This document shows, piece by piece, positions 1 through 7,916 of a DNA stretch of 28,243 nucleotides (position 1 is the stretch's first letter; each line of letters begins with the position of its first letter). The position numbers were made by a program, and so were the translations under genes. The DNA comes from CAJXYS01 sp913063035. Lineage in GTDB: Bacteria > Pseudomonadota > Alphaproteobacteria > Rhodobacterales > Rhodobacteraceae. Below the pieces are notes generated by a model, which was given only the letters and a program-made list of their open reading frames with translations, had not been told where the DNA came from and did no database searches. The DNA is taken from contig NZ_JBOCEG010000011.1 of the NCBI RefSeq assembly GCF_050586465.1, positions 1 to 28,243 on the forward strand, written 5' to 3'.

Positions 1-299
1 CAGCTGAGCGGCTGCGTGACCGGGTCGAGCACCACCTGCAGGTCGTCCTTGACCGCCAGGAACCCCTCTTCGAGGCCCTTGGTCAGGTTGCGCGACTGCG
101 GGATCGCCTCACAGGCGTCGTTCAGCGCGTCGAGCGACGGGAAGGGCAGGTCCCAGAGCGACGTCCCGGCATCGGCGCCCTCGCCGGCCTTGCGCGCGAT
201 CAGGTCGGCCATCGACATCGGCCCGCCGCCGCCGCTGCCGTCGCCGGCACACCAGTCGCGCAGGCCAAGCCCGTCGAAGATGAAGTCATAGGTCGCCAT
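1..299 (-). CDS. proW: Glycine betaine/proline ABC transporter permease, N-terminal part (cut by window edge)
   Basis: The reading frame starts at the ATG at 299-297 and is open to the window edge, giving 99 residues. The visible part is the soluble N-terminal extension of ProW-type permeases. It has an acidic, Gly-rich start, then a LWDLPFPSLDALND stretch, and ends in an LDPVTQPLS segment that in this family leads into the first membrane helix. None of the membrane domain is in the window. It lies 54 nt downstream of the betaine-binding protein gene on the same strand, so the two are probably co-transcribed, with an ATPase gene expected further left. The product would be the inner-membrane channel subunit for compatible-solute uptake. 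The assignment rests on the N-terminal pattern and the neighbour, so the exact substrate is inferred. Confidence 0.72.
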   Translation of the reverse strand, partial: MATYDFIFDGLGLRDWCAGDGSGGGGPMSMADLIARKAGEGADAGTSLWDLPFPSLDALNDACEAIPQSRNLTKGLEEGFLAVKDDLQVVLDPVTQPLS

Positions 300-353
300 G
301 ATCCGCCCCCCGTCCCGGCCGGGGCGGGGCCAGCCGGCCCCGCCCGCCTGCGG

Positions 354-1319
354 TTACTGCAGCAGCGCGGACAACTCGGCGCGCGCCGCGTCGCTGACCC
401 AGCCCGACCAGGTATCCGGGTTCTCGGTGATGAAATGCACCGCCGTCTCTTCGACCGAGGCGTTGTTCGCGTCCTTCCACGCCAGAAGCGCGTTCATCAC
501 GTTGATGTCGAAGCTGACTTTGCTCATCAGCTCGGCGATCTCCGGTTCGCGGTCCCGGAATTCCGCGGTGACGACGGTCAGCACCGGTGCCGGGGGGAAA
601 TCCGAGACGCCGGGATCGGCGTTGTCCTGGTTCTGGTTGGCGGCGTGAATCTCTTCGTCGATCGGGCCGATCTCGACCTTGACCATATCGTATTTGCCGA
701 GCACCGCGGTCGGTCCGTACATGTAACCGAACCACGGCGCCCCGTCCTCGTAGGCCGAGGCAAGCGAGGTGAAGAGCGTCTCGGCCGAGCCGTGGTTGAA
801 GATCTCGACGCCCGCGGCCTCGAGACCCAGCGCCGGGATCAGGTTATCGTTGACGATCCGGCATCCCCAGCCGTCGGGGCAATTGTCGAAGCGCGCGCCG
901 ACCAGCTCGGGATTGGCCATGATGCCTTCGACGGTGGCCAGCTCGGGATGTTCCTCCACCAGGTAGGCGGGCACCCACCAGCCCTCGACCCCGCCGGGCG
1001 CCAGGATGTCGGCCACGGGCTCCACCTTTCCCTCGGCCTCGAGCCGGGCATAGACCTCGCCGGTCGAATTCAGCCAGAGCTCGGTCACGATATCCGGCTC
1101 GCCGTTTTCCGACAGCGAGGTCACGGCGGGCACGGTCGCCGACGGCACGGTGGCGACGTCGCAGCCATAGCCCTGTTCCATGAGAAACTTGGAGACCGAG
1201 GTCACGATCTGGGCCGAAGCCCAGTTCATTTCGGTGATGGAGACCTCGCCGCAGGCCGCCTGCGCAGCCCCCGTACCGGCCATTCCCAGCATGGCAGCTG
1301 ACATGAGCACACGTTTCAT
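354..1319 (-). CDS. proX: Periplasmic glycine betaine/proline-binding protein of an ABC importer
   Basis: This is a 321-residue protein with a clear Sec signal peptide (MKRVLMSAAMLGMAG, cleaved after an AQA-type site near residue 21). The mature part begins with CGEVSITEMNWASAQIVT, the typical start of the OpuAC/ProX fold. Further family features are the GEPDIVTELW segment and several Trp residues that can form the aromatic cage for quaternary amines. Length fits the family. It captures betaine-like osmolytes in the periplasm and delivers them to the membrane permease encoded 54 nt downstream. The gene order (binding protein before permease) differs from the enterobacterial proVWX order. Osmotic induction would be expected from the family but no operator was recognised in the upstream region. 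Confidence 0.87.
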   Translation of the reverse strand: MKRVLMSAAMLGMAGTGAAQAACGEVSITEMNWASAQIVTSVSKFLMEQGYGCDVATVPSATVPAVTSLSENGEPDIVTELWLNSTGEVYARLEAEGKVEPVADILAPGGVEGWWVPAYLVEEHPELATVEGIMANPELVGARFDNCPDGWGCRIVNDNLIPALGLEAAGVEIFNHGSAETLFTSLASAYEDGAPWFGYMYGPTAVLGKYDMVKVEIGPIDEEIHAANQNQDNADPGVSDFPPAPVLTVVTAEFRDREPEIAELMSKVSFDINVMNALLAWKDANNASVEETAVHFITENPDTWSGWVSDAARAELSALLQ

Positions 1320-1861
1320 TGGTTTTCTCCCTGGTGTTTTGTCTTCACTTGACGACGCCCCGAAGGCCCGGTCGCATTCTCGACTGGTGATCTCTTCGCA
1401 GGCCCGACGCCGACTTCCTCGAATTGGGGCAGGGAGTCCCCGGGCAAATCAAACCAGAAATTCTGAAGATACGTTGATCATCACTGAAACCGGTCTCTCC
1501 GCGGTGCAGCCGATCTGAGCGGAAAGGCACGACGCAGGCGCAAACCCCGCCGTATCCGGCGACCACGGCTGTCCCTTGGCCGGGACGTCGGCGCCAGCCC
1601 GGGTCATGCGCGGATATATCGCGCGAAGGTCGCCAGGAACGCAGGCGCGGGCTGGCTCCGCGAAGCCACGGATTGCGGGTGATGCCGCGTCGTCGTCCCG
1701 GCGGACGGCCCGACCGGCAACGCCATGGCCGCGGCGTCGCTATTCCCGGCGCGACAGAAATACCCTTTTTGGGGTATGCTATCCGCGGGTGCGGCGGATT
1801 TTTTTTTGTGCCGCCATTTGCCCGTAACTCAAGAAAAACCATTCATCACAGGGAGAGTTCC
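1320..1861. other. Intergenic region between divergent proX and GYD genes
   Basis: This 542-bp stretch has no convincing gene. The long frame on the minus strand is Arg/Pro-rich with no recognisable domain. A possible promoter for the rightward GYD gene is GCGACA at 1751-1756, an 18-bp spacer and TATGCT at 1775-1780. It is followed by an untranslated leader with a run of nine T flanked by GC-rich complementary arms (about 1790-1815). The proX promoter should also lie here but no clear boxes were found. Confidence 0.4.
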
Positions 1862-2194
1862 ATGCCATTTTATTTGTTCCAGGGGCGGTATACCGCCGAT
1901 GCCATCAAGGCTCTCGTCGATACGCCGCAAGACCGCGAGGCGGGCGCCCGCCCGTTGATCGAGGCTGTCGGTGGCAAGCTCCATCACCTGTTCTTCTGCT
2001 TCGGGGATGATGACGTCGTGGCCCTGATCGAGGCGCCGGATGATGCCGCCATGGCGGCCTGCGCCCTCGCGGTCGGCGCCTCCGGCGCCTTCTCCGGCGG
2101 GAAGACAACGAAGCTCATGACGGCGAGCGAGGCCATGGAGGCGATGAAGGGGGCCAAGTCCGCCGCGGCCAGCTACACGCCGGCGACGGGCTAG
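1862..2194 (+). CDS. GYD domain-containing protein
   Basis: The product is a 110-residue soluble protein starting at ATG 1862, preceded by AGGGAG seven bases upstream. Longer in-frame extensions to 1673 lack a ribosome site and read as low-complexity Arg/Pro sequence, so the shorter start was chosen. The sequence fits the GYD family: an initial beta strand (MPFYLFQGRY), a helix containing the RPLIEAVGGK turn, and a hydrophobic FFCFGDDDVVALIEAPDD strand-turn, followed by an Ala-rich helix. GYD proteins are small ferredoxin-fold proteins of unknown biochemical role. No signal peptide is present. A strong hairpin follows the stop codon, suggesting a single-gene transcript. Confidence 0.82.
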   Translation: MPFYLFQGRYTADAIKALVDTPQDREAGARPLIEAVGGKLHHLFFCFGDDDVVALIEAPDDAAMAACALAVGASGAFSGGKTTKLMTASEAMEAMKGAKSAAASYTPATG

Positions 2195-2200
2195 GGCGCC

Positions 2201-2228
2201 CGGTCGGGGGCTGCGCTGCCCCCGGCCG
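2201..2228 (+). terminator. Rho-independent-like terminator after the GYD gene
   Basis: Arms CGGTCGGGGGC (2201-2211) and GCCCCCGGCCG (2218-2228) pair over 11 positions, with one G-T wobble and a 6-nt loop, starting 6 nt past the stop codon. The following ATTTAT is only weakly U-rich. Confidence 0.55.
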
Positions 2229-2378
2229 ATTTATCCGGGTCATTTGATCGGCTCGACGCTATTCCGAGGGCGTTTTCCCAATCCCGGGGACGGCGCGCTT
2301 GCGCATCAAAGGAGCCATCCGGCCACGCGATAGGCGGCGCGTGCGAAGACCTGGGCATGGCGCCGCCGTCGCCCGCAC

Positions 2379-2744
2379 TCAGCCAAGCTGGGTTATCACC
2401 ATCGATACGGGCATGCCGCCTTCGGCCGACGAGATGTGCCCGGACCCCGAGGTGTCCTCCATCCAGAACAGGTCTCCGGCGGTGAATACGCGACCTTCGC
2501 CATTTCCAGCCTCGACCCGGAAACTGCCGGAAAGGATCGCGGCAATCTGGCGATGCGGAGAACGGTGCTGAACCCCCTTCCATCCCGCGGGCAGGGTCAA
2601 GAAGACAAAGCCCACCGCGGGCACCCGGTCCGAGATCTGCGGGGGCGATGCCGGCGGCACGAAATCCTGAAGCCTCAGATCGGCTTCCCGATCTTCAAAA
2701 TAGGAAACGCCATCCGCGTCCTCGAGAAGAATGGAATAGCGCAA
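2379..2744 (-). CDS. Cupin domain-containing protein
   Basis: The product is a 121-residue cytosolic protein with a single cupin barrel. The first conserved motif is degenerate (HRSPHRQIAAILSGSFRVEAG, about residues 60-80). It is followed by the turn GRVFTAGDLFWMEDTSGSGH, where the final His is a plausible metal ligand. Small cupins of this type are metal-binding proteins of varied function and nothing here fixes the substrate. It is not ectoine synthase (EctC), which is also a cupin: the size is similar but the characteristic EctC sequence motifs are absent. It converges with the GYD gene and is separated from the tRNA fragment by about 190 bp. Confidence 0.7.
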   Translation of the reverse strand: MRYSILLEDADGVSYFEDREADLRLQDFVPPASPPQISDRVPAVGFVFLTLPAGWKGVQHRSPHRQIAAILSGSFRVEAGNGEGRVFTAGDLFWMEDTSGSGHISSAEGGMPVSMVITQLG

Positions 2745-2910
2745 GTGCCTCTCCGATTCCCGTTGGGCCCGTTGAATGCATCGCGACGGATGCGGGCATC
2801 CGAGAGTGTGCGCTTTTTCGGCGCCGATGGATAGTCATGGGTCCGAGGGCAGTGAGCAGACGGTGGCGGCGTTTCCGCCGGTTTCCAGAAACGCGGCGCC
2901 TTCCACGAAA

Positions 2911-2931
2911 AAGGGCCCGCGCGGGGCCCTT
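2911..2931 (-). terminator. Terminator of the tRNA-Pro locus
   Basis: A perfect 8-bp stem AAGGGCCC/GGGCCCTT with loop GCGCG. On the minus strand it is followed by a T run (TTTTT, counting the stem end) and lies just beyond the CCA end of the tRNA fragment. This is where the native tRNA terminator belongs. Confidence 0.7.
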
Positions 2932-2938
2932 GTTTTAT

Positions 2939-2988
2939 TGGTCGGAGTGGCAGGATTCGAACCTACGACCCCTGCCTCCCGAAGACAG
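2939..2988 (-). tRNA. 3' fragment of tRNA-Pro(CGG); probable integration-site scar
   Basis: Read on the minus strand, this is the 3' 50 nt of a proline tRNA. It starts with the anticodon arm CTGTC-TTCGGGA-GGCAG (anticodon CGG). It continues through the variable loop and a T arm with loop TTCGAAT, and ends with the acceptor strand CACTCCG, discriminator A and CCA. The D arm and the 5' acceptor strand are missing: beyond 2988 the sequence becomes unrelated and AT-richer. A tRNA cannot fold from this half alone. Such 3'-end copies are the usual product of a tyrosine-integrase element inserting at the anticodon/T-arm part of a tRNA gene. The side carrying the terminator (left) is the old chromosome and the right side is element DNA. 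Confidence 0.82.
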
Positions 2989-3392
2989 AGCCAGAAGGCG
3001 AAAAGTCAATAAAATAAGGCCTTTTTCTCAGTGTTTTCGGCATTTGATGCCATCGAAAGCCGTAGTTTCTGGGGCCGTACCCAGAAACTCGGTCGCGATG
3101 ACACCCCCAGTCCCCCGGCATGATCGAAAGGCGGGCATCGGAATATCTCGGCAGAGATACCGATGGCTGCTCCGGCGAATTGCCCTCCTAACCCTTCTCT
3201 ACCCGCCCGCGCGAGTAATTACGTAAGCGGTTTCTGGCCTGGTCGGTCGAGGCGTCGAAAAGATCTGTCATGGGGCCTTTCCGCGTACTGGGGTGGCCGA
3301 TGATTTGAGTGGGCCCGTTGCCCGTTTCCAGGGCAAGCTTGCCTTCAAGGGCAGTTCGGGCTTCTCTTTCCTAAGAGGAAACGTGAGACGCG
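2989..3392. other. Non-coding flank to the right of the tRNA scar
   Basis: No supportable gene was found. The first 40 bases are clearly AT-richer than the surroundings. A perfect 10-bp inverted repeat (AGTTTCTGGG/CCCAGAAACT, 6-nt loop) sits at 3064-3089 and an imperfect dyad around ATCGG...CCGAT lies near 3138-3166. On the minus strand a 27-codon frame (3188-3271) begins MTDLFDAST but stops early and has only a weak ribosome site. It may be a truncated gene start. The stretch looks like the end of a decayed integrated element. Confidence 0.4.
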
Positions 3393-4028
3393 ATGGATTT
3401 CTTGTTCGACGGCAACGGCCGGGTGACGGTCCTCCTCGCCCATGGCGCGGGCGCACCGATGGACACGCCCTTCATGGAGACGGTCGCCTCCGAGATCGCG
3501 AGCGCCGGATTTCGCGTCGCGCGCTTCGAGTTCGACTACATGGCCCGGCGCCGCACAGGCGGGGCGAAGCGGCCACCGCCACGCCTCGGTATTCTCTGCG
3601 CGGAGTACCGCGACGCGATCCGCGACCTGGCGGCGGAGGGGCCGCTGATCATCGGCGGCAAGTCGATGGGGGGGCGCGTCGCGAGCCTCGTGGCCGACGA
3701 GTTCCACGCCTCACGGGCGATCCTCGGGCTGTTCTGTCTCGGCTTTCCCTTCCATCCCCAGGGGAAGCCCGAGACCCTGCGCACGGCCCATCTCGAGCAT
3801 CTCGAGACGCCGACCCTGATCTGCCAGGGCACGCGTGATCCCTTCGGCAGCCGCGACGAAGTCGCGGTCTACCCGCTGTCGGACCGGATCGAGATCTTCT
3901 GGCTCGAGGACGGCGACCATGATCTCAAGCCCCGAAGGCACCTCGTTGGCGCAAGCCAGGCGCAATACCTGCGCGATGCCGCCGAGAAGCTTGCCGGCTG
4001 GACGGAGCGACTCATTCTCCCCGCATAG
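3393..4028 (+). CDS. Alpha/beta-fold hydrolase, small dienelactone-hydrolase-like family (KANL3/Tex30 type)
   Basis: This is a 211-residue cytosolic protein. The N-terminal strand ends in LLAHGAGAPMDTPFM, whose HGAG forms the oxyanion turn. The nucleophile elbow is GGKSMGGR with Ser91. The acid is in the CQGTRDPFG segment and the catalytic His in DGDHDLKPRR, completing a Ser-Asp-His triad. The length matches the compact KANL3/Tex30-like hydrolase family, which lacks a large lid. Substrate is unknown for the bacterial members. The ATG at 3393 is preceded by AAGAGGAAA. It lies between the tRNA scar and the ectoine genes, with no sign of coupling to either. Confidence 0.8.
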   Translation: MDFLFDGNGRVTVLLAHGAGAPMDTPFMETVASEIASAGFRVARFEFDYMARRRTGGAKRPPPRLGILCAEYRDAIRDLAAEGPLIIGGKSMGGRVASLVADEFHASRAILGLFCLGFPFHPQGKPETLRTAHLEHLETPTLICQGTRDPFGSRDEVAVYPLSDRIEIFWLEDGDHDLKPRRHLVGASQAQYLRDAAEKLAGWTERLILPA

Positions 4029-4208
4029 TGCGCCAGTGCAGACTTCGGCGCGTGATTTGACCTTTCGTGCACTGAAGCAGAGATGGCCGCGGAATCAGTC
4101 TCGCGCGGGCGCGGTCCCGCGTATCGCATAAGCCTTTGCCATGTGGAGGAAATCCACGTCCTTAGCCATCGTAAAGCAATTTTTTTGAGTAAAATCAGCA
4201 TTCCCCGG

Positions 4209-4271
4209 TTCCATCGAGGGGGTCTCTTGCCCCATATAGTTAGGCAACCGAAACAAACGGGAGACCGATAC
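4209..4271 (+). promoter_or_regulatory. Likely promoter/leader of the ect operon
   Basis: TATAGT at 4235-4240 is a good -10 element, but no strong -35 lies at 17 bp (only a TTCCAT 20 bp upstream). This would suit an osmotically regulated or alternative sigma promoter. TTAGGCAACCGAAA follows directly and could be an operator. No ectR (MarR-type) gene is next to it. The ribosome site is GGGAG ten bases before the ectA ATG. Confidence 0.35.
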
Positions 4272-4805
4272 ATGACACCGCCCCCTGTTCCGATGAAGCG
4301 CCCGGAGCTGACCTTCCGCAAGCCGGAGGATACCGATGGCGCGGCGATCTGGAACCTGATCCGCGAGAGCAAGCCGCTCGACGAGAACTCCATGTACTGC
4401 AACCTGATCCAGTGCACGGACTTCGCGGATACCTGCGTGGTGGCGGAGATGAAGGGTGACGTTGTCGGCTGGATTTCCGGCTACATCAAGCCGAGCGATC
4501 CGGACACGGTCTTCGTCTGGCAGGTGGCCGTGTCCGAAACCGCCCGCGGCATGGGGCTTGCGAGCCGCATGCTCGAGGCACTCCTGCGCCGGCCGGCCTG
4601 CAAGGACGTGACCCGCCTGCAGACCACCATCACCCGCTCCAACGAGGCGAGCTGGGCGCTCTTCTCGCGCTTCTGCGAGCGCAGGGAAGGCGAGATGGAT
4701 CACGAACCGCATTTCACCCGCGACGAGCATTTCGACGGGACCGCGGCGACCGAATACATGGTCACCATCGATCTGACGACCGAGGATCTGAAGAAAGCCG
4801 CCTGA
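4272..4805 (+). CDS. ectA: L-2,4-diaminobutyrate N-acetyltransferase
   Basis: This is a 177-residue GNAT-fold enzyme that acetylates 2,4-diaminobutyrate at the gamma amino group using acetyl-CoA, the second ectoine step. Family signatures are visible: the N-terminal RKPEDTDGAAIWNLI segment, the EctA-specific LDENSMYCNLI motif, and QVAVSETARGMGLASRML, whose RGMGLA is the acetyl-CoA pyrophosphate loop. LQTTITRSNEASWALF follows. The ATG at 4272 follows GGGAGACCGATAC. An upstream in-frame extension to 4083 is rejected because it reads through the promoter. Length is normal and no damage is seen. It is first in the operon, 76 nt before ectB. Confidence 0.95.
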   Translation: MTPPPVPMKRPELTFRKPEDTDGAAIWNLIRESKPLDENSMYCNLIQCTDFADTCVVAEMKGDVVGWISGYIKPSDPDTVFVWQVAVSETARGMGLASRMLEALLRRPACKDVTRLQTTITRSNEASWALFSRFCERREGEMDHEPHFTRDEHFDGTAATEYMVTIDLTTEDLKKAA

Positions 4806-4881
4806 GGGCGCTCTTCTCCCAGCCTGGCGCGGCGGATGCTCCGCCGTGCCCTCACCCATTTCAATGACAGCGAGGACAATC

Positions 4882-6174
4882 ATGACCACCGCCCATGCAG
4901 CGGACAAATCGATTTTTGAGCGACGTGAATCCGAGGTGCGGAGCTATAGCCGCAGCTTTGACACGGTTTTTTCCACGGCGAAGGGAAGCCATCTCATCGA
5001 TACGCACGGGAAGGCCTATATCGACTTCCTCGCCGGGTGCTCGTCGCTGAACTACGGTCATAACGACCCGGACATGAAGGCCGCGCTCATCGAGCATATC
5101 GCCGGCGACGGAATTGCACACGGGCTCGACATGCACTCCGACACCAAGGCTGCCTTCCTCGAGAGCTTCGAAGAGTTGATCCTCAAGCCGCGCGGCATGG
5201 ATCACAAGGTGATGATGACCGGCCCGACCGGCACCAATGCCGTCGAGGCCGCGCTGAAGCTGGCGCGCAAGGTGACCGGCCGCAAGAACGTCATCTCCTT
5301 CACCAACGGCTTTCATGGCATGACCCTCGGCTCGCTGGCGCTCACCGGCAACGCCGCGAAGCGCGATGGTGGGGGAGACGTGGCCCTTGGCGATGTCACG
5401 CATCTCCCTTTCGAGGGATCGATGGGTGAGGACGCCGACACGCTCGTGATCGCGGAGGCCATGCTCGAGAACCCCTCGAGCGGCATCGACGCACCAGCGG
5501 CTTTCATCCTGGAAACCGTCCAGGGCGAGGGCGGGCTGAACGCCGCTTCCAGGGAGTGGCTGCAGGGCGTGGAAAACCTTGCCCGCAAGCACGGCGCACT
5601 CTTCATTGTCGACGATATCCAGGCCGGCATCGGCCGCACGGGCGAGTTCTTCTCCTTCGACGGGATGGGCATCTCGCCCGACCTGATCCCGCTGGCCAAG
5701 TCGCTGTCGGGCTTCGGCCTGCCCTTCGCGGCTCTCCTGGTGAAGCCGGAGCACGATATCTGGAAGCCAGCCGAGCATAACGGCACTTTCCGCGGCAACA
5801 CGCATGCCTTCGTCACCGGGCGCATCGCGCTCGAGAAGTTCTGGCGCGACGACGCCTTCGCCGGCGAAGTAAAGCGCAAGGGCGAGCTTCTGCACGAGCG
5901 CTTGGCCGAGATCGCCGCTCATATCGACGGCGCGTCGCTCAAAGGTCGCGGCATGATGCAGGGCATCGATGTCGGCTCGGGCGAAATGGCCGAGGAAATC
6001 TGCGCCACCTGCTTCGCGAACGGGCTCATCATCGAGACCTCGGGCGCCCATGACGAGGTGGTCAAGGTCCTCGCGCCGCTGACCACGCCAATCGCCGTTC
6101 TCAAGGAAGGTCTCGATATCCTCGAGGCCGCGGTCGTGGCCGCGTCCTCGGCGAAGGTCGTCAAGATCGCCTGA
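4882..6174 (+). CDS. ectB: Diaminobutyrate-2-oxoglutarate aminotransferase
   Basis: This 430-residue PLP enzyme of the class III aminotransferase family converts aspartate semialdehyde to 2,4-diaminobutyrate with glutamate as amino donor, the first committed ectoine step. Visible hallmarks are the FLAGCSSLNYGHNDP N-terminal motif, TGPTGTNAVEAALKLAR for phosphate binding and FTNGFHGMTLGS. The cofactor Asp is in IVDDIQAGIGRTG and the Schiff-base lysine is Lys273 in LAKSLSGFGLP. EHNGTFRGNTHAFVT follows. The start at 4882 (MTTAHAAD) matches the family; an upstream frame to 4846 adds an unsupported leader. The enzyme appears intact. It is followed after only 68 nt by the aspartokinase gene, where ectC would normally be. 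Confidence 0.95.
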   Translation: MTTAHAADKSIFERRESEVRSYSRSFDTVFSTAKGSHLIDTHGKAYIDFLAGCSSLNYGHNDPDMKAALIEHIAGDGIAHGLDMHSDTKAAFLESFEELILKPRGMDHKVMMTGPTGTNAVEAALKLARKVTGRKNVISFTNGFHGMTLGSLALTGNAAKRDGGGDVALGDVTHLPFEGSMGEDADTLVIAEAMLENPSSGIDAPAAFILETVQGEGGLNAASREWLQGVENLARKHGALFIVDDIQAGIGRTGEFFSFDGMGISPDLIPLAKSLSGFGLPFAALLVKPEHDIWKPAEHNGTFRGNTHAFVTGRIALEKFWRDDAFAGEVKRKGELLHERLAEIAAHIDGASLKGRGMMQGIDVGSGEMAEEICATCFANGLIIETSGAHDEVVKVLAPLTTPIAVLKEGLDILEAAVVAASSAKVVKIA

Positions 6175-6242
6175 GACCCGACCCGCCACCGCTTCAACCC
6201 CGAACCGGAACAGGAGCGCGCCCGGAGGGGCGTGAGAGCCAG

Positions 6243-7671
6243 ATGACCAATGCCAAGCATTCCGTCGAGAAGATCGGCGGCACGTCCATGAGCCGTTCGC
6301 GCGAGCTTCTCGAGCCGCTTTTGATGAATGACGGCAAGGATCCCTATAACCGGATCTTCGTCGTCTCCGCCTATGGCGGCATCACGAACCTTCTGCTCGA
6401 GAACAAGAAGGACGGCACGCCGGGCGTGCATGCCCTCTTCGCCGACTCCGACAGCGACCAGGGATGGTCGGACGCGCTAACGCGCGTGGGCGAGACGATG
6501 CGCGAGACCCATCGCGAAATCCTGGAGGCCCCGGCCGATATCCAGGACGCCGATGATTTCGTGCGCGAGCGGATCGAGGGGGGTGCGCTCCTGCCTGCTG
6601 GATCTCCAGAGGCTCTGCTCCTATGGGCATTTCCAGCTTTCCCAGCATATCGGGATGACGCGCGAGCTCCTCTCGGGGCTCGGGGAGGCGCATTCCGCGA
6701 TGGTGACGGCGATTCTGCTGCGGCGCGCGGGCGTCAATGCCCGCTTCGTCGATCTCTCGGGCTGGCGCGACGAGGCGGAGGTCACGCTCGAGGAGCGGAT
6801 CCGCCAGGGCCTCGACACGGTTGACCTGGAGCGCGAGCTGCCGATCGTGACCGGCTACGCGCAATGCAGCGAGGGTCTCATGGCTCATTACGACCGCGGG
6901 TATTCGGAAGTGACCTTCTCGAAGGTAGCCGTGGTCACGGGAGCTGCGGAAGCGATCATTCACAAGGAGTACCACCTGTCCTCTGCCGACCCGGCACTCG
7001 TGGGCGCGAACGTGGTCCGGAAGACAGGGCGGACGAATTACGACGTGGCCGACCAGCTCTCGAATCTCGGGATGGAGGCCGTCCACCCCTCGGCTGCGAA
7101 GACGCTGCGCCAGGCGGGGATCCCACTGCGCGTAACCAACGCCTTCGAGCCGCGCGACCCGGGCACGCTGATCGACGAGATGCCGGCCGACGAGTCCGGC
7201 GTCGAGATTGTGACCGCGCTGCCGGTCATCGCCTTCGAGCTCTTCGAGCCCGACATGGTCGGTGTGAAGGGCTATGACGCGGCGATCCTGGAGGCGCTGA
7301 CGCGCCACAAGGTCTGGATCGTGGCGAAGGCCTCGAATGCCAATACCATCACCCATTACGTCGACAGCTCGATGGAAGCCGTGCGCCGCGTCGAGCGCGA
7401 TCTGGCGAAGATGTATCCGGACTCCGAGATCACGGCGCAGAAGCTCTCGCTCGTCTCGGTCGTCGGACGCGATCTCTCGGGAACGAACGCGCTCGCCGAG
7501 GGTCTCGCGCAGATGGCGAAGGCCGGGCTGACCCCGCTCGCCGTCACGCAGGGACCGCGCAACGTGGATATCCAGTTCATCATGAGCCGCGCCGAGAGCG
7601 AGGAGGCCATCCGGCTCCTGCACCGGGCGCTCATCGAGAAGACCTCGCCGATCCTGGCGCCGGCCGCCTAA
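6243..7671 (+). pseudogene. ask: Ectoine-linked aspartate kinase (Ask_Ect) with a +1 frameshift
   Basis: This would encode the specialised aspartokinase that feeds aspartyl phosphate to ectoine synthesis. The N-terminal part (VEKIGGTSMSRSRELL, then RIFVVSAYGGITNLLL) is the kinase nucleotide-binding region. It stays open in its own frame only into nonsense after RERIEG. From the run of six G at 6578-6583 the rest continues in the +1 frame as GVRSCLLDLQRLCSYGHFQL and on through NVVRKTGRTNYDVADQL and the C-terminal ACT-like part to 7671. Five G would restore one frame of about 475 residues, normal for the family. Either the gene is broken in this strain or the base is a sequencing error in a homopolymer. 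The ATG at 6243 follows GGAGGGGCGTGAG. Confidence 0.88.
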
Positions 7672-7682
7672 AGCTCAAGCCG

Positions 7683-7706
7683 CGGAGAGGCGGTGCCGTC
7701 TCTCCG
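7683..7706 (+). terminator. Weak hairpin after ask
   Basis: CGGAGAG/CTCTCCG forms a perfect 7-bp stem with a 10-nt loop, 11 nt after the ask stop. No T run follows, so termination strength is doubtful. Confidence 0.35.
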
Positions 7707-7876
7707 TGTGCGGCCCCTATCGTAGAAAGCCCGCTGCTCTTCGGAGTGATCATCCGCGGGCTGCTCCCAGAGCTCTTTCGCCATGGCGATGAGATTCCGG
7801 ATTATCTGGACGGTATCACTGCTGCGGTTGTGACAGCGCACGATCGCCTGCGAGCAACAGTCATAAAGGGCGGGAA

Positions 7877-7910
7877 GCGGCCGTTCTCTGCGTGGGGCAC
7901 GAACGGCCGC
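7877..7910 (-). terminator. Terminator-like hairpin at the end of the copper cluster
   Basis: A perfect 10-bp stem GCGGCCGTTC/GAACGGCCGC with a 14-nt loop sits six bases beyond the stop of the DUF411 gene on the minus strand. The minus-strand continuation is TTCCCGCCCTTTAT, only moderately T-rich. Confidence 0.5.
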
Positions 7911-7916
7911 CTTGTC

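Noticed and set aside
1345..1842. 165-residue minus-strand frame between proX and the GYD gene
   Set aside because: Arg/Pro/Gly-rich with no domain, no ribosome site, and covering the likely GYD promoter.
2379..2744. Cupin gene considered as a relocated ectC
   Set aside because: Size is similar, but the EctC-specific sequence motifs are missing and it is on the other strand outside the operon.
3188..3271. 27-codon minus-strand frame beginning MTDLFDAST
   Set aside because: Too short with a weak ribosome site; it may be a remnant gene start but cannot be supported as a gene.
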